DNA of 64,000 bases from Ceriagrion tenellum. Lineage: Eukaryota > Arthropoda > Insecta > Odonata > Coenagrionidae. The translations under genes and the position numbers were made by a program. Position 1 is the stretch's first letter. The number at the start of each line of letters is the position of its first letter. Of the stretch, positions 12,557-25,265 are shown in pieces. The notes under the pieces are model-generated. The model worked only from the letters and a program-made list of their open reading frames with translations. It searched no databases and was not told where the DNA came from. The stretch is from contig OY720634.1 in assembly GCA_963169105.1 (NCBI GenBank), forward strand, positions 152,217,584-152,281,583. Reading direction: 5' to 3'.

Positions 12557-12640
12557 TTTTTTTCAGTTCTACTTCTTCAAAATATTTTTCTTCCCGCTTC
12601 AACGATCAATTCTTAATTCCTATAATTATTATCTGGGAAT

Positions 12641-12654
12641 CTGGGCCCATAACC
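12641..12654 (-). promoter_or_regulatory. Copia primer binding site, initiator tRNA-Met half molecule
   Basis: On the minus strand, GGTTATGGGCCCAG lies 3 bp inside the 5' LTR. It is complementary to the anticodon stem-loop (CTGGGCCCATAACC) of eukaryotic initiator tRNA-Met, the internal primer site known from Drosophila copia, rather than to a tRNA 3' end. Confidence 0.9.
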
Positions 12655-12657
12655 TTT

Positions 12658-12758
12658 TGTAGTTACAGTTTTATTGGGATCATTGACTTACACAGTAACC
12701 AAGCATAAAAACAACAAAACAAGTAGCCAGGGGACTGCTGCTTCAACTGATCTCAACA
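12658..12758 (-). repeat. Copia 5' LTR (101 bp)
   Basis: Left LTR in the element's own orientation. It starts TGTTGAGATCAG and ends with an AATAAAA-type signal followed by CTGTAACTACA. It is unusually short for a retrotransposon LTR. It differs from the other LTR at GTAGT/GTAGG and CTGAT/CTGTT (plus-strand reading). Confidence 0.93.
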
Positions 12759-13551
12759 AATTTTTACCATTAACATTACGCGAACACCGAAAGCTTTTTG
12801 AACTGAAATCACAGAATTAATTTCTTTAATACTAACATGGATAGCAGATTGTTGCCAAAATGAAAGTGGTGCACGAAAAATGTATTCTTAAGCACATGTG
12901 ATTATCCCTTGGTGTAAGATAATGGTTGAATGCTTGCGGAAATACCAAATTCAACTCTTCAGAATGTCCTTAGGAATTAAAATCGTACGTTTAGGGTTAA
13001 CTTCGCTCTTATTTAATTATTTAATATTCATATGCGTAATCCGTAGAGTGAAAGAAAAGCCCTAATTTTCACTCGTTCCCCCACGGAGGAGCCGAGGCCG
13101 TTGCTCTAGATAGCCGGTGCGAGAGAGAGCCGTAAGGCCGGAGGCGACGCCCTCGTAAACGCTAACGAAGCTTAGGTTCCAGTGTGGTTAACCCGCCTCC
13201 TCCAACTTTTTCGTTCATTTCACTTCACTATTCAAAATCATTGAAAGTGCATTGCATTTTTCTAAAAATTAATTCACTAGTTTGCTTAGATTGTTACAAT
13301 ACACTCTCAGAAACGGAGTCGGCGGTTCGATCCCAGGTGACGGCTTCTAGTAGGGATAAATTTTTCACATCATTTAACCCATTGAAAACTACTTGCGAAA
13401 GAGTGTGAGAGGTAATTAGTTGGAAAAAATTTGTTATGCTCTCCTTTTAACCGTAGTACCATGTGACAAATGGGATACTCAGATTTTGAACGCTGAAAAA
13501 AAATCGATGGTAACTAGATGCCTTATGACCTCGGTTGAGCTTCTTCGGTGT

Positions 13552-16500
13552 GTTTTTTATCACTATTCGCCCTAGTCCTCATGTTTTATTTCTTACCACA
13601 TCACTCCGCGGATTCATCATTACCATCCGGTGGTGCTACAGCCTGGGGTGCGCCTTGGCCTGTCGAATCGCCAATTGGCTTCAAAATTGTCGAAATCGTG
13701 TCCAAATAGATTGACAAGGGAGTCTGGTACTTCTGGCCTACTTATGTAGAAGAAAAACTACAGTAAAGAAAATATGAGACCTAATGAACTTAAAACTTGA
13801 GAAAAGAAATGAGACGTTGGGATCTAAGATCGAATTAAAAACTGGTACACTCATGCAGAGCATCGAAAAAAATGACTAATGGTATACAGCGCATAGCAAA
13901 CAGTTTTTAATTTTCATTTTTAGCTCAATATATTGAAAGAGAAATCACAGAATGAATGCATGAACTTAGTCATAAAAAAGTGACGATAGAAGGAGAAGAG
14001 GTAACTACAGCAGTCTCTTTATGGTGATACGAGACATATTGAAATTTTTATGAGTAGAAATGAGAATAATGATACCCCCTATAATAAGGATTTTCCTCAC
14101 ACAAAATTTAATGCTGTGAAATATTCTGTACAATGTGAGTTTTATTTTTACTTATTTACAGATAATTTGATTTCTTATAAATATCACCGGCGTAAGTATT
14201 TCGCTTATTTCAGTTGCTTGTTTGTGAGATACTAGCAAGAGTGTTCAGTAAAATGATAACATAGCTAATATCTAGTATCAAATTTTCAATTCTCAAAAAG
14301 GTTTCCGCGATCAAGACATCCCTTATTTCTACATCTTGTCCATTCAAACTATCTAAAAACCCCAAATAGTGTCACATTCACCCTACGTTTTATATTTTGA
14401 TAGCCGATTAGTTTTTCCAAAATAAGGAATATGCTTATTCAATTTTTTGGATTTAGTGAACGTGACTTAAAAAAAAAGGAAAAACGGCATACATTGTAAC
14501 ATTGAACCTTGATTTTCAAATCGAAATTATTCCCAAGGTTGCGATTTCGCCCATTAAATTCCGTGTGTTTTTAATCTACTAAAAATATGTGAAAAATTGA
14601 TCAATTAAAGTACTTATTTCTTTTCTAGATTCCTGAATATATTTCTTAGTCACGATTTCGGTCGTTTTAATATCGTTTTTTTTGAAAAAACAAAATATAC
14701 CGAATCAGTGAATATTTTATATCTTTCTTTGACTAGTTGATTGTTTAAAAATATTTACACATCTAATATCCATAATTACGTTTATTTGGCGATTTACAAA
14801 AATAAATGTACAATGGTGAACATACTAACTATAATAATCCTTTTGTTTTATTGATTCTTGAAATTTTTGCAAGATAATGATTTCACACATTATTAAATTA
14901 TGTTTGTGTGAACTTTATAAAAAGAAAGCCAAATAGCGTATGTAATATATAGCGTGTGTAGCAAATGCCGAATGAGTGTATAAATACTGTGAGTTGATTG
15001 TTTGACTCCTTGAAATTATAAAACAAGATCGCAATTCTGCTGATTTCATATCATTTCTTTTATGGATTTACCGTCAAAATTATAATGAATAGTTTTTTAT
15101 TTCTTTACCACCAGAACTTCCTTTCAATTTTCTTACAATATACGTTGAATGGTGATCATAACAACTCCTATCATTGGAATTTTCCGTGGAAATATTTTCA
15201 AGATAACCTTCAGGCCACTTCAATTTCTTTCTTTCTTTTAACCTACTTTAAGGGAAACGTGAGACGACGTTCATTGGTCATCTTTTCCTTGATTTTTTTA
15301 TCAAGACAAATATTTCTGTGATCAATATTTTGCTTGTATATAGTTTTTGGTAATTATGTGACTAAAAACTCAAAACGGCGATTATTTCATATATTTACCC
15401 TGATTTATGGATTTCTCAATAGTATTTCCAGCACCGGCAATTCGCTCAGTTCAAATTCCTATTTTTGTATGACTACCTGATATAACATTTTCTTGATTTG
15501 TGATTTTTTAAAATACGTAGAGAGTTAAGATTTCCTTAATTTCGACGTCTGGATTTTCAAATATTTGTAAACCCTTACCATTACCCCTAAATTTTTTATT
15601 TTTTAAATTTGACAAATCTAAGGCGGATTAGAGACGGAAACTCTAGTTTCGAAAAGTTCACCGTTTCCGATGAAAGTTTACTATTTGTGAACATTTCAAT
15701 ATACGACGCGGAATGGTGAATTAAAGAACACAATTTTTTTATTTCATCATTTCTTAAAATATTTCCTAGACGATAACTTTTGCACAGATACTTTTCTTGT
15801 GTCCGTGATCCTACATTTAAAATACGCATTCCACGAACACTTAGACTCAGTTCTAAGATTTATCGATATATTGAAAATATATCCAAAATTACGTTATCGC
15901 TAATCATAAGATGCTTATTTTTTGTGGGAAATCACCTAAAAAACGTGAAACAATTCACTACTGTTCGCAGATATTATGATTTCTTGTAAATATCTTCAGG
16001 GTAAGGATTTTACTAATTTCAGTCTCTTGTGTGAGAGAAAATACCAAGAGTGTTCCGTGAAATGATAATGAAACCTTTCTGTCATTTTAAAATTTTAAGG
16101 CTAAAAAATATTTCCATGATCAAGTTTTCGCTTATTTGATTTTTTGATTGCGTTGAATCCTACTCGTAGACTGGAAAAACGGTGAGAATTTCATTTCTCT
16201 ACGATGATATTTTAGGAAAATAACGACAACATCAACAATTAGCTCATATTTTTCTTGCTATTGTGAAAATGACAAAAATCGTGAAACGATAAATATTCTG
16301 ATCCTTAAGATATGGATTTCTAGAAAATATTTCAAATATTTACATTTTAGCTACAATTTTTGTGAAACTGAAATAAAGACAACTCCTCCTCCTGGGTTTG
16401 TACCCAATAATAAACACAATATCGTCAATATTACTCTCTGATCCTTCATTTTCTTGATTTCTAGAAAATATATCCGGAATTAAAATTTCGCTCATTCCCA

Positions 16501-18139
16501 TCACTCTTTTCTGTGAATCTACCTTTTTTTTAAACGCAAAACTGTGAAACTACGTTTCTTTACTTGATTTTTATAAGAAACCCTAAAAGCAAAGCAAAAC
16601 GCGAACATTTCCACTCAGTTCTTGAGTTATAGATTTCTTGAAAAAATATTAAAAAGTCAAAATTTCGCCCATTCCAAATTCTTCATTTTCCGAATATACC
16701 GAACATGAAACGCGGTATCGTTTACATATTAACTCAGTTCCATGATTTCTTCTTTGTTTTTCCATAAATACATACCCATTCCAGACAAAGAGTTTATACA
16801 TCCAAATGTCCGATTCGAGCACATCAACCAAAAAATGAAATGTAAAACAATGAACATTTCAACTCCTATCCTAGATTTCTCATTTCTTCTTAGTAAGTCC
16901 AAGTTCGAAATTAAGCTCAGTTCCAAGATTGATTATTTCAATACTTGCTACTGCTCTGCTCTTTGATTATTTCTTGCTTAAAATCTTTCCAAGATCCGGA
17001 TGTCACATATTTTAATTTACCAGCATCGAAAGTAACAAAATTACCAGTATTGTAAGAGATCTAGTGCCAAGAGATGAGCGACACAAACGAGACTTCCACT
17101 TGACACTGCGCTTGATTTCAGTTTTGCATTGTCATATTATACAATAATAATATACTGACATTTTTAGTTGAAATACATGTAGCATTATCAGCAAGAAGCA
17201 ACCCACCTGAATGCAATCAATTCCTCAATATTCAAAGGAGCTTATCCAATACAACATCCTAATGGAGATGGGTGAACAATAAATAACTTCCTTAGCAACC
17301 ACCATCGGTATGTGCAAACACGGGAAATGAGAAAGTGAGAATATAAAATGACTGAATTTTTACCATTAACATTACGCGAACACCGAAAGCTTTTTGAACT
17401 GAAATCACAGAATTAATTTCTTTAATACTAACATGGATAGCAGATTGTTGCCAAAATGAAAGTGGTGCACGAAAAATGTATTCTTAAGCACATGTGATTA
17501 TCCCTTGGTGTAAGATAATGGTTGAATGCTTGCGGAAATACCAAATTCAACTCTTCAGAATGTCCTTAGGAATTAAAATCGTACGTTTAGGGTTAACTTC
17601 GCTCTTATTTAATATTCATATGCGTAATCCGTAGAGTGAAAGAAAAGCCCTAATTTTCACTCGTTCCCCCACGGAGGAGCCGAGGCCGTTGCTCTAGATA
17701 GCCGGTGCGAGAGAGAGCCGTAAGGCCGGAGGCGACGCCCTCGTAAACGCTAACGAAGCTTAGGTTCCAGTGTGGTTAACCCGCCTCCTCCAACTGTTTC
17801 GTTCATTTCATTTCCCTATTCAAAATCATTGAAAGTGCATTGCATTTTTCTAAAAATTAATTCACTAGTTTGCTTAGATTGTTACAATACACTCTCAGAA
17901 ACGGAGTCGGAGCTTCGATCCCAGGTGACGGCTTCTAGTAGGGATAAATTTTTCACATCATTTAACCCATTGAAAACTACTTGCGAAAGAGTGTGAGAGG
18001 TAATTAGTTGGAAAAAATTTGTTATGCTCTCCTTTTAACCGTAGTACCTTGTGACAAATGGGATACTCAGATTTTGAACGCTGAAAAATAATCGATGGTA
18101 ACTAGATGCCTTATGACCTTGGTTGAGCTTCTTCGGTGT
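13552..18139. repeat. Satellite unit 3
   Basis: Full unit of 4588 bp with the same order of parts as unit 1. Shares variants with unit 4, such as ATGACTAATGG, CTCAATATATTG and GAGACATATTG. Confidence 0.9.
13656..13739 (-). pseudogene. Bestrophin-like exon fragment, satellite unit 3
   Basis: Same minus-strand NLFG-type fragment in the third unit, with FEANW and RFDR retained. Confidence 0.6.
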
Positions 18140-21100
18140 GTTTTTTATCACTATTCGCCCTAGTCCTCATGTTTTATTTCTTACCACATCACTCCGCGGA
18201 TTCATCATTACCATCCGGTGGTGCTACAGCCTGGGGTGCGCCTTGGCCTGTCAAATCGCCAATTGGCTTCAAAATTGTCGAAATCGTGTCCAAATAGATT
18301 GACAAGGGAGTCTGGTACTTCTGGCCAACTTATGTAGAAGAAAAACTACAGTAAAGAAAATATGAGACCTAATGAACTTAAAACTTGAGAAAAGAAATGA
18401 GACGTTGGGATCTAAGATCGAATTAAAAACTGGTACACTCATGCAGAGCATCGAAAAAAATGACTAATGGTATACAGCGCATAGCAAACAGTTTTTAATT
18501 TTCATTTTTAGCTCAATATATTGAAAGAGAAATCACAGAATGAATGCATGAACTTAGTCATAAAAAAGTGACGATAGAAGGAGAAGAGGTAACTACAGCA
18601 GTCTCTTTATGGTGATACGAGACATATTGAAATTTTTATGAGTAGAAATGAGAATAATGATACCCCCTATAATAAGGATTTTCCTCACACAAAATTTAAT
18701 GCTGTGAAATATTCTGTACAATGTGAGTTTTATTTTTACTTATTTACAGATAATTTGATTTCTTATAAATATCACCGGCGTAAGTATTTCGCTTATTTCA
18801 GTTGCTTGTTTGTGAGATACTAGCAAGAGTGTTCAGTAAAATGATAACATAGCTAATATCTAGTATCAAATTTTCAATTCTCAAAAAGGTTTCCGCGATC
18901 AAGACATCCCTTATTTCTACATCTTGTCCATTCAAACTATCTAAAAACCCCAAATAGTGTCACATTCACCCTACGTTTTATATTTTGATAGCCGATTAGT
19001 TTTTCCAAAATAAGGAATATGCTTATTCAATTTTTTGGATTCAGTGAACGTGACTTAAAAAAAAAGGAAAAACGGCATACATTGTAACATTGAACCTTGA
19101 TTTTCAAATCGAAATTATTCCCAAGGTTGCGATTTCGCCCATTAAATTCCGTGTGTTTTTAATCTACTAAAAATATGTGAAAAATTGATCAATTAAAGTA
19201 CTTATTTCTTTTCTAGATTCCTGAATATATTTCTTAGTCACGATTTCGGTCGTTTTAATATCGTTTTTTTTGAAAAAACAAAATATACCGAATCAGTGAA
19301 TATTTTATATCTTTCTTTGACTAGTTGATTGTTTAAAAATATTTACACATCTAATATCCATAATTACGTTTATTTGGCGATTTACAAAAATAAATGTACA
19401 ATGGTGAACATACTAACTATAATAATCCTTTTGTTTTATTGATTCTTGAAATTTTTGCAAGATAATGATTTCACACATTATTAAATTATGTTTGTGTGAA
19501 CTTTATAAAAAGAAAGCCAAATAGCGTATGTAATATATAGCGTGTGTAGCAAATGCCGAATGAGTGTATAAATACTGTGAGTTGATTGTTTGACTCCTTG
19601 AAATTATAAAACAAGATCGCAATTCTGCTGATTTCATATCATTTCTTTTATGGATTTACCGTCAAAATTATAATGAATAGTTTTTTATTTCTTTACCACC
19701 AGAACTTCCTTTCAATTTTCTTACAATATACGTTGAATGGTGATCATAACAACTCCTATCATTGGAATTTTCCGTGGAAATATTTTCAAGATAACCTTCA
19801 GGCCACTTCAATTTCTTTCTTTCTTTTAACCTACTTTAAGGGAAACGTGAGACGACGTTCATTGGTCATCTTTTCCTTGATTTTTTTATCAAGACAAATA
19901 TTTCTGTGATCAATATTTTGCTTGTATATAGTTTTTGGTAATTATGTGACTAAAAACTCAAAACGGCGATTATTTCATATATTTACCCTGATTTATGGAT
20001 TTCTCAATAGTATTTCCAGCACCGGCAATTCGCTCAGTTCAAATTCCTATTTTTGTATGACTACCTGATATAACATTTTCTTGATTTGTGATTTTTTAAA
20101 ATACGTAGAGAGTTAAGATTTCCTTAATTTCGACGTCTGGATTTTCAAATATTTGTAAACCCTTACCATTACCCCTAAATTTTTTATTTTTTAAATTTGA
20201 CAAACCTAAGGCGGATTAGAGACGGAAACTCTAGTTTCGAAAAGTTCACCGTTTCCGATGAAAGTTTACTATTTGTGAACATTTCAATATACGACGCGGA
20301 ATGGTGAATTAAAGAACACAATTTTTTTATTTCATCATTTCTTAAAATATTTCCTAGACGATAACTTTTGCACAGATACTTTTCTTGTGTCCGTGATCCT
20401 ACATTTTAAATACGCATTCCACGAACACTTAGACTCAGTTCTAAGATTTATCGATATATTGAAAATATATCCAAAATTACGTTATCGCTAATCATAAGAT
20501 GCTTATTTTTTGTGGGAAATCACCTAAAAAACGTGAAACAATTCACTACTGTTCGCAGATATTATGATTTCTTGTAAATATCTCCAGGGTAAGGATTTTA
20601 CTAATTTCAGTCTCTTGTGTGAGAGAAAATACCAAGAGTGTTCCGTGAAATGATAATGAAACCTTTCTGTCATTTTAAAATTTTAAGGCTAAAAAATATT
20701 TCCATGATCAAGTTTTCGCTTATTTGATTTTTTGATTGCGTTGAATCCTACTCGTAGACTGGAAAAACGGTGAGAATTTCATTTCTCTACGATGATATTT
20801 TAGGAAAATAACGACAACATCAACAATTAGCTCATATTTTTCTTGCTATTGTGAAAATGACAAAAATCGTGAAACGATAAATATTCTGATCCTTAAGATA
20901 TGGATTTCTAGAAAATATTTCAAATAAATATTTACATTTTAGCTACAATTTTTGTGAAACTGAAATGAAGACAACTCCTCCTCCTGGGTTTGTACCCAAT
21001 AATAAACACAATATCGTCAATATTACTCTCTGATCCTTCATTTTCTTGATTTCTAGAAAATATATCCGGAATTAAAATTTCGCTCATTCCCATCACTCTT

Positions 21101-22731
21101 TTCTGTGAATCTACCTTTTTTTTAAACGCAAAACTGTGAAACTACGTTTCTTTACTTGATTTTTATAAGAAACCCTAAAAGCAAAGCAAAACGCGAACAT
21201 TTCCACTCAGTTCTTGAGTTATAGATTTCTTGAAAAAATATTAAAAAGTCAAAATTTCGCCCATTCCAAATTCTTCATTTTCCGAATATACCGAACATGA
21301 AACGCGGTATCGTTTACATATTAACTCAGTTCCATGATTTCTTCTTTGTTTTTCCATAAATACATACCCATTCCAGACAAAGAGTTTATACATCCAAATG
21401 TCCGATTCGAGCACATCAACCAAAAAATGAAATGTAAAACAATGAACATTTCAACTCCTATCCTAGATTTCTCATTTCTTCTTAGTAAGTCCAAGTTCGA
21501 AATTAAGCTCAGTTCCAAGATTGATTATTTCAATACTTGCTACTGCTCTGCTCTTTGATTATTTCTTGCTTAAAATCTTTCCAAGATCCGGATGTCACAT
21601 ATTTTAATTTACCAGCATCGAAAGTAACAAAATTACCAGTATTGTAAGAGATCTAGTGCCAAGAGATGAGCGACACAAACGAGACTTCCACTTGACACTG
21701 CGCTTGATTTCAGTTTTGCATTGTCATATTATACAATAATAATATACTGACATTTTTAGTTGAAATACATGTAGCATTATCAGCAAGAAGCAACCCACCT
21801 GAATGCAATCAATTCCTCAATATTCAAAGGAGCTTATCCAATACAACATCCTAATGGAGATGGGTGAACAATAAATAACTTCCTTAGCAACCACCATCGG
21901 TATGTGCAAACACGGGAAATGAGAAAGTGAGAATATAAAATGACTGAATTTTTACCATTAACATTACGCGAACACCGAAAGCTTTTTGAACTGAAATCAC
22001 AGAATTAATTTCTTTAATACTAACATGGATAGCAGATTGTTGACAAAATGAAAGTGGTGCACGAAAAATGTATTCTTAAGCACATGTGATTATCCCTTGG
22101 TGTAAGATAATGGTTGAATGCTTGCGGAAATACCATATTCAACTCTTCAGAATGTCCTTAGGAATTAAAATCGTACGATTAGGGTTAACTTCGCTCTTAT
22201 TTAATATTCATATGCGTAATCCGTAGAGTGAAAGAAAAGCCCAAATTTTCACTCGTTCCCCCACGGAGGAGCCGAGGCCGTTGCTCTAGATAGCCGGTGC
22301 GAGAGAGAGCCGTAAGGCCGGAGGCGACGCCCTCGTAAACGCTAACGAAGCTTAGGTTCCAGTGTGGTTAACCCGCCTCCTCCAACTTTTTCGTTCATTT
22401 CATTTCACTATTCAAAATCATTGAAAGTGCATTGCATTTTTCTAAAAATTAATTCACTAGTTTGCTTAGATTGTTACAATACACTCTCAGAAACGGAGTC
22501 GGCGGTTCGATCCCAGGTGACGGCTTCTAGTAGGGATAAATTTTTCACATCATTTAACCCATTGAAAACTACTTGCGAAAGAGTGTGAGAGGTAATTAGT
22601 TGGAAAAAATTTGTTATGCTCTCCTTTTAACCGTAGTACCATGTGACAAATGGGATATTCAGATTTTGAACGCTGAAAAATAATCGATGGTAACTAGATG
22701 CCTTATGACCTTGGTTGAGCTTCTTCGTTGT
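18140..22731. repeat. Satellite unit 4
   Basis: Full unit of 4592 bp, close to unit 3 in its first half. It has private changes such as an extra AAAT in the CAAATAAATATTTAC run near 20925 and CTCCAGGG near 20582, a form also seen in unit 2 and array 2. Confidence 0.9.
18244..18327 (-). pseudogene. Bestrophin-like exon fragment, satellite unit 4
   Basis: Fourth copy, NLFG type. It differs from units 1-3 by a TTTGAC codon pair (RFDR kept through a synonymous change) and by CCAGAC before SLVN. Minus strand, non-functional remnant. Confidence 0.6.
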
Positions 22732-23671
22732 GTTTTTTATCACTATTCGCCCCAGTCCCTATGTTTTATTTCTTACAACATCACTCCGCGGATTCATCAT
22801 TACCATCCGGTGGTGCTACAGCCTGGGGTGCGCCCTGGCCTGTCAAATCGCCAATTGGCTTCAAAATCGCCGAAATCGTGTCCAAATGGATTGACAAGGG
22901 ATTCTGGTACTTCTGGCCAACTTATGTAGAAAAAAAACTACAGTAAAGAAAATATGAGACCTAATGAACTTAAAACTTGAGAAAAGAAATGAGACGTTGG
23001 GATCTAAGATCAAATTAAAAACTGGTACACTCATGCAGAGCATCGAAAAAAATGACTAATGGTATACAGCGTATAGCAAACAGTTTTTAATTTTCATTTT
23101 TAGCTCAAAATATTGAAAGAGAAATCACAGAATGAATGCATGAACTTAGTCATAAAAAAGTGACGATAGAAGGAGAAGAGGTAACTACAGCAGTCTCTTT
23201 ATGGTGATACATTATATATTGAAATTTTTATGAGTAGAAATGAGAATAATGATACCCCCTATAATAAGGATTTTCCTCACACAAAATTTAATGTTGTGTA
23301 ATATTCTGTACAATGTGAGTTTTATTTTTACATATTTACAGATAATTTGATTTCTTATAAATAGCACCGGCGTAAGTATTTCGCTTATTTCAGTTGCTTG
23401 TTTGTGAGATACTAGCATGAGTGTTCAGTAAAATGATAACATAGCTAAGATGTTGTATCAAATTTTCAATTCTCAAAAAGGTTTCCACGATCAAGACTTC
23501 GCTTATTTCTACATCTTGTTCATTCAAACTATCTAAAAACCCCAAAATAGTATCACATTCACTCTAGGTTTTATATTTTGATAGCCGATTTATTTTCCAA
23601 AATAAGGAATATGCTTATTCAATTTTTTGGATACAATGAACGCGACTTAAAATAAAGGCAAAACGGCATAC
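22732..23671. repeat. Truncated terminal satellite unit, array 1
   Basis: About 940 bp of a unit ending at GGCATAC, where block A begins. More diverged than interior units (for example TAAATAGCACCGG, CTAAGATGTTG). Several variants (TAAATAGCACC, GGATACA, GAACGCGAC) are shared only with the terminal fragment of array 2, so the two array ends descend from one ancestral end. Confidence 0.9.
22836..22919 (-). pseudogene. Bestrophin-like exon fragment, terminal unit of array 1
   Basis: The minus strand reads [27 protein letters not shown]. Unlike the interior copies it keeps the proline of NPFG and the ES-L of the family pattern. A polypyrimidine stretch ending in ACATAAG lies immediately upstream on the minus strand and could be a relic splice acceptor. 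The edge position fits a copy that escaped homogenisation with the interior units. Confidence 0.68.
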
Positions 23672-24191
23672 GTTTTATTAAAGCTATTGCTTAGTTTCAG
23701 CTACTTGTCTATTTCAATTCTCGTGACCAGTATTTAACCAAATGCTTTATCACTAAAAGCACTGAGTTGTTGATTATACACTCACATCAGGAGGAAATAC
23801 AGATATAAATTAATACTGACACTAAAGATTTGACAGTCATTATCTGTCAAGGTCATTTACACATTGGGATGTAAGTAAATTTCGGTTACAAGAGTTGACT
23901 CTTAGAATACTGCACATGCTCAATATAGCTTTCGTAAATACATATTTAAGTAATAAAACTAGTTATTTTAATTTATAACTATATTGCTTCCAGGATTGAG
24001 TCATTGAACAATAAATCGGAGTTCTTGGTCATGCCATTATTACAGCATTTACCATTGGCCACCGTAGCAAGTGCTCTAATCATCTCCAGCAATAGGGCAA
24101 ACTAATTAGCTGCTCTACCTTTCGACACATGTATTTCCAATAGATTTTATAACTCTAAATATGTTTTCTCGAGCGCATACACCGCAATATT
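23672..24191. other. Block A, left part: no recognisable gene
   Basis: About 520 bp of AT-rich sequence without a long open frame or recognisable element. Present also at 55068-55587. Confidence 0.6.
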
Positions 24192-24245
24192 TGTATTCAA
24201 CCCTGCGGTTACCCACGCCATACTGGCGTGTGGCAGGGGGTGTTC
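24192..24245 (-). mobile_element. CR1-type LINE 3'-end fragment
   Basis: GGCGTGTGGCAGGGGGTGTT is the reverse complement, with one change, of the 3' UTR of the full-length CR1 element at 42730-42750. The preceding CCCTGCGG...CCACGCC aligns with its ACCCCGC...GCC tail region. A 5'-truncated relic, also at 55588-55641. Confidence 0.7.
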
Positions 24246-24589
24246 AAACAGAAAGCTTGCAAAAGTAAGAAATATAGTTGAAATGGATTACAGCTGGAGA
24301 CATAGTAATGTGAATTGCACACCCGTTTACGGAGAGTTCATTTATCACTTAGCAATCAGACTTCATGTCCGGACACCCACTTGCAGAGACAATACAGTAA
24401 TTAAATAAAGTATCTAGTCTTATTAATTTAGGTAAGAATGGGGAACAGAGTAAAAGTGAATTGCTTACTTAGAACCGGTTGTCAAATGCTTAATGATAGA
24501 AGCTGTAACATGGGCATGACCTGCCAGCCATCTTTATAAACCCCGATTTTCCTTCAGAGCTTATGGACTGACGCAATAATTTTTCAATT
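24246..24589. other. Block A, no recognisable gene
   Basis: About 340 bp with no supported feature. Its right end (TTTTCCTTCAGAGCTTATGGACTG region) resembles sequence near 25690, suggesting shared LINE 3' UTR sequence. Confidence 0.5.
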
Positions 24590-24800
24590 TTCCGACGTTT
24601 TCCTTCACTTTTTTTAAATGAGTATTCTACCGGCTAAAGTAGGTTTTGTTGAATGTCAGAGAATCCCCTCCCGGTTTTCTATACTTACAGGGGCCTATCT
24701 CGCTCTTATACATTCCTTTTAGCCTCGGCATACGAGCTATCATTCTTCATCCTGTCCATGAAACCTATTCTATGGCAAATTTTTAAGGAAATCAGAGCTG
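24590..24800 (-). mobile_element. RTE-type LINE C-terminal/3' UTR fragment
   Basis: The minus strand reads FMDRMKNDSSYAEAKR, then ERDRPL, KTGRGFSDIQQNL and PVEYS with stops. This aligns with the end of the RTE-type element at 35740-35880 (LMDGMKEVRSCAEEKE ... FQQNLSNT). A 5'-truncated, decayed copy; also at 55986-56196. Confidence 0.65.
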
Positions 24801-25257
24801 CACAACATATCCACCTGAAACCATTTAATTGACCTCCATATTCCATTGTGCCGCACCTCTCACTTGAATAAATCTTTTATATTAATCGCCTCTCGAGTTT
24901 GGAATTTGCTACATGTTCAAATAAGACACGCAAAAACTCTTATTCAATTTGAAAACAAATGTATACAAGCTAGTGCAAAAGGGTGATCTTACACGTAACA
25001 ACTATTGAGAAAACTTACTGCTCAAGATTTTTCAAGATCCTTAAATATTTATGCATCATTGAACTTCGTATAGTGTAATGCTCTTTATATATTTTTCTGA
25101 TTGACTAATGAACTGTAACGATTTACTGTGTGACATTTTATGCATAACCTTATTTAGTTACATCTGTTGACAGCACACAATATTCTCGCTTATAATTGCT
25201 TTTTACTTTCTTTTTAAATATAATTACTTTGTGGAATTATTTTTCTCAATTATTCTG
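24801..25257. other. Block A, AT-rich, no recognisable gene
   Basis: About 460 bp without open frames or repeats that I recognise; also in block A'. Confidence 0.5.
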
Positions 25258-25265
25258 TCATTTGT

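Larger units (their letters stand above)
8414..12758 (-). mobile_element. Ty1/copia LTR retrotransposon, complete, minus strand
   Basis: A 4,345-bp element inserted in satellite unit 2. Two 101-bp direct repeats (8414-8514 and 12658-12758) with TG...CA ends flank gag-pol on the minus strand. The primer site is next to the 5' LTR and a purine tract next to the 3' LTR. Domain order is gag, zinc knuckles, protease, integrase, reverse transcriptase, RNase H, which is diagnostic for Ty1/copia. The flanks show a duplicated T-rich target (AATTTTT); its exact length (5-6 bp) is unclear because of the T run. The two LTRs differ at two positions that I can see, so insertion is fairly recent. Gag-pol carries one frameshift and one in-frame stop, so this copy is probably not autonomous. 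Confidence 0.96.
4603..13551. repeat. Satellite unit 2, split by a Copia element
   Basis: Second period. Satellite sequence runs 4603-8413, is interrupted by the Copia element 8414-12758, and resumes 12759-13551. Without the insertion it is about 4.6 kb. The empty site is visible in all other units as GACTGAATTTTTACCATT. It also carries a tract at about 6868-7133 that matches array 2 rather than its neighbours (see findings). Confidence 0.92.
1..23671. repeat. Satellite array 1, about 4.59-kb tandem units
   Basis: Head-to-tail array whose landmarks recur at 1, 4603, 13552, 18140 and 22732. Spacings are 4602, 8949 (about 4598 after removing the inserted Copia element), 4588 and 4592 bp. The last unit is cut off at 23671, where unrelated sequence starts. 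The array is AT-rich apart from a GC-rich island in every full unit. Units 1 and 2 share private variants, and so do units 3 and 4 (for example ATATCTAGTATC near 14270 and 18856), which points to recent local amplification. Short open frames recur in every unit (61, 74 and 78 codons) but are low-complexity, lysine/phenylalanine/tyrosine-rich, unrelated to known families and located in satellite monomers; I do not regard them as genes. Confidence 0.97.

Noticed and set aside
1..23671. CRISPR-like or rDNA-like array
   Set aside because: Units of 4.6 kb without spacers, rRNA motifs or associated genes; eukaryotic satellite is the simple explanation.
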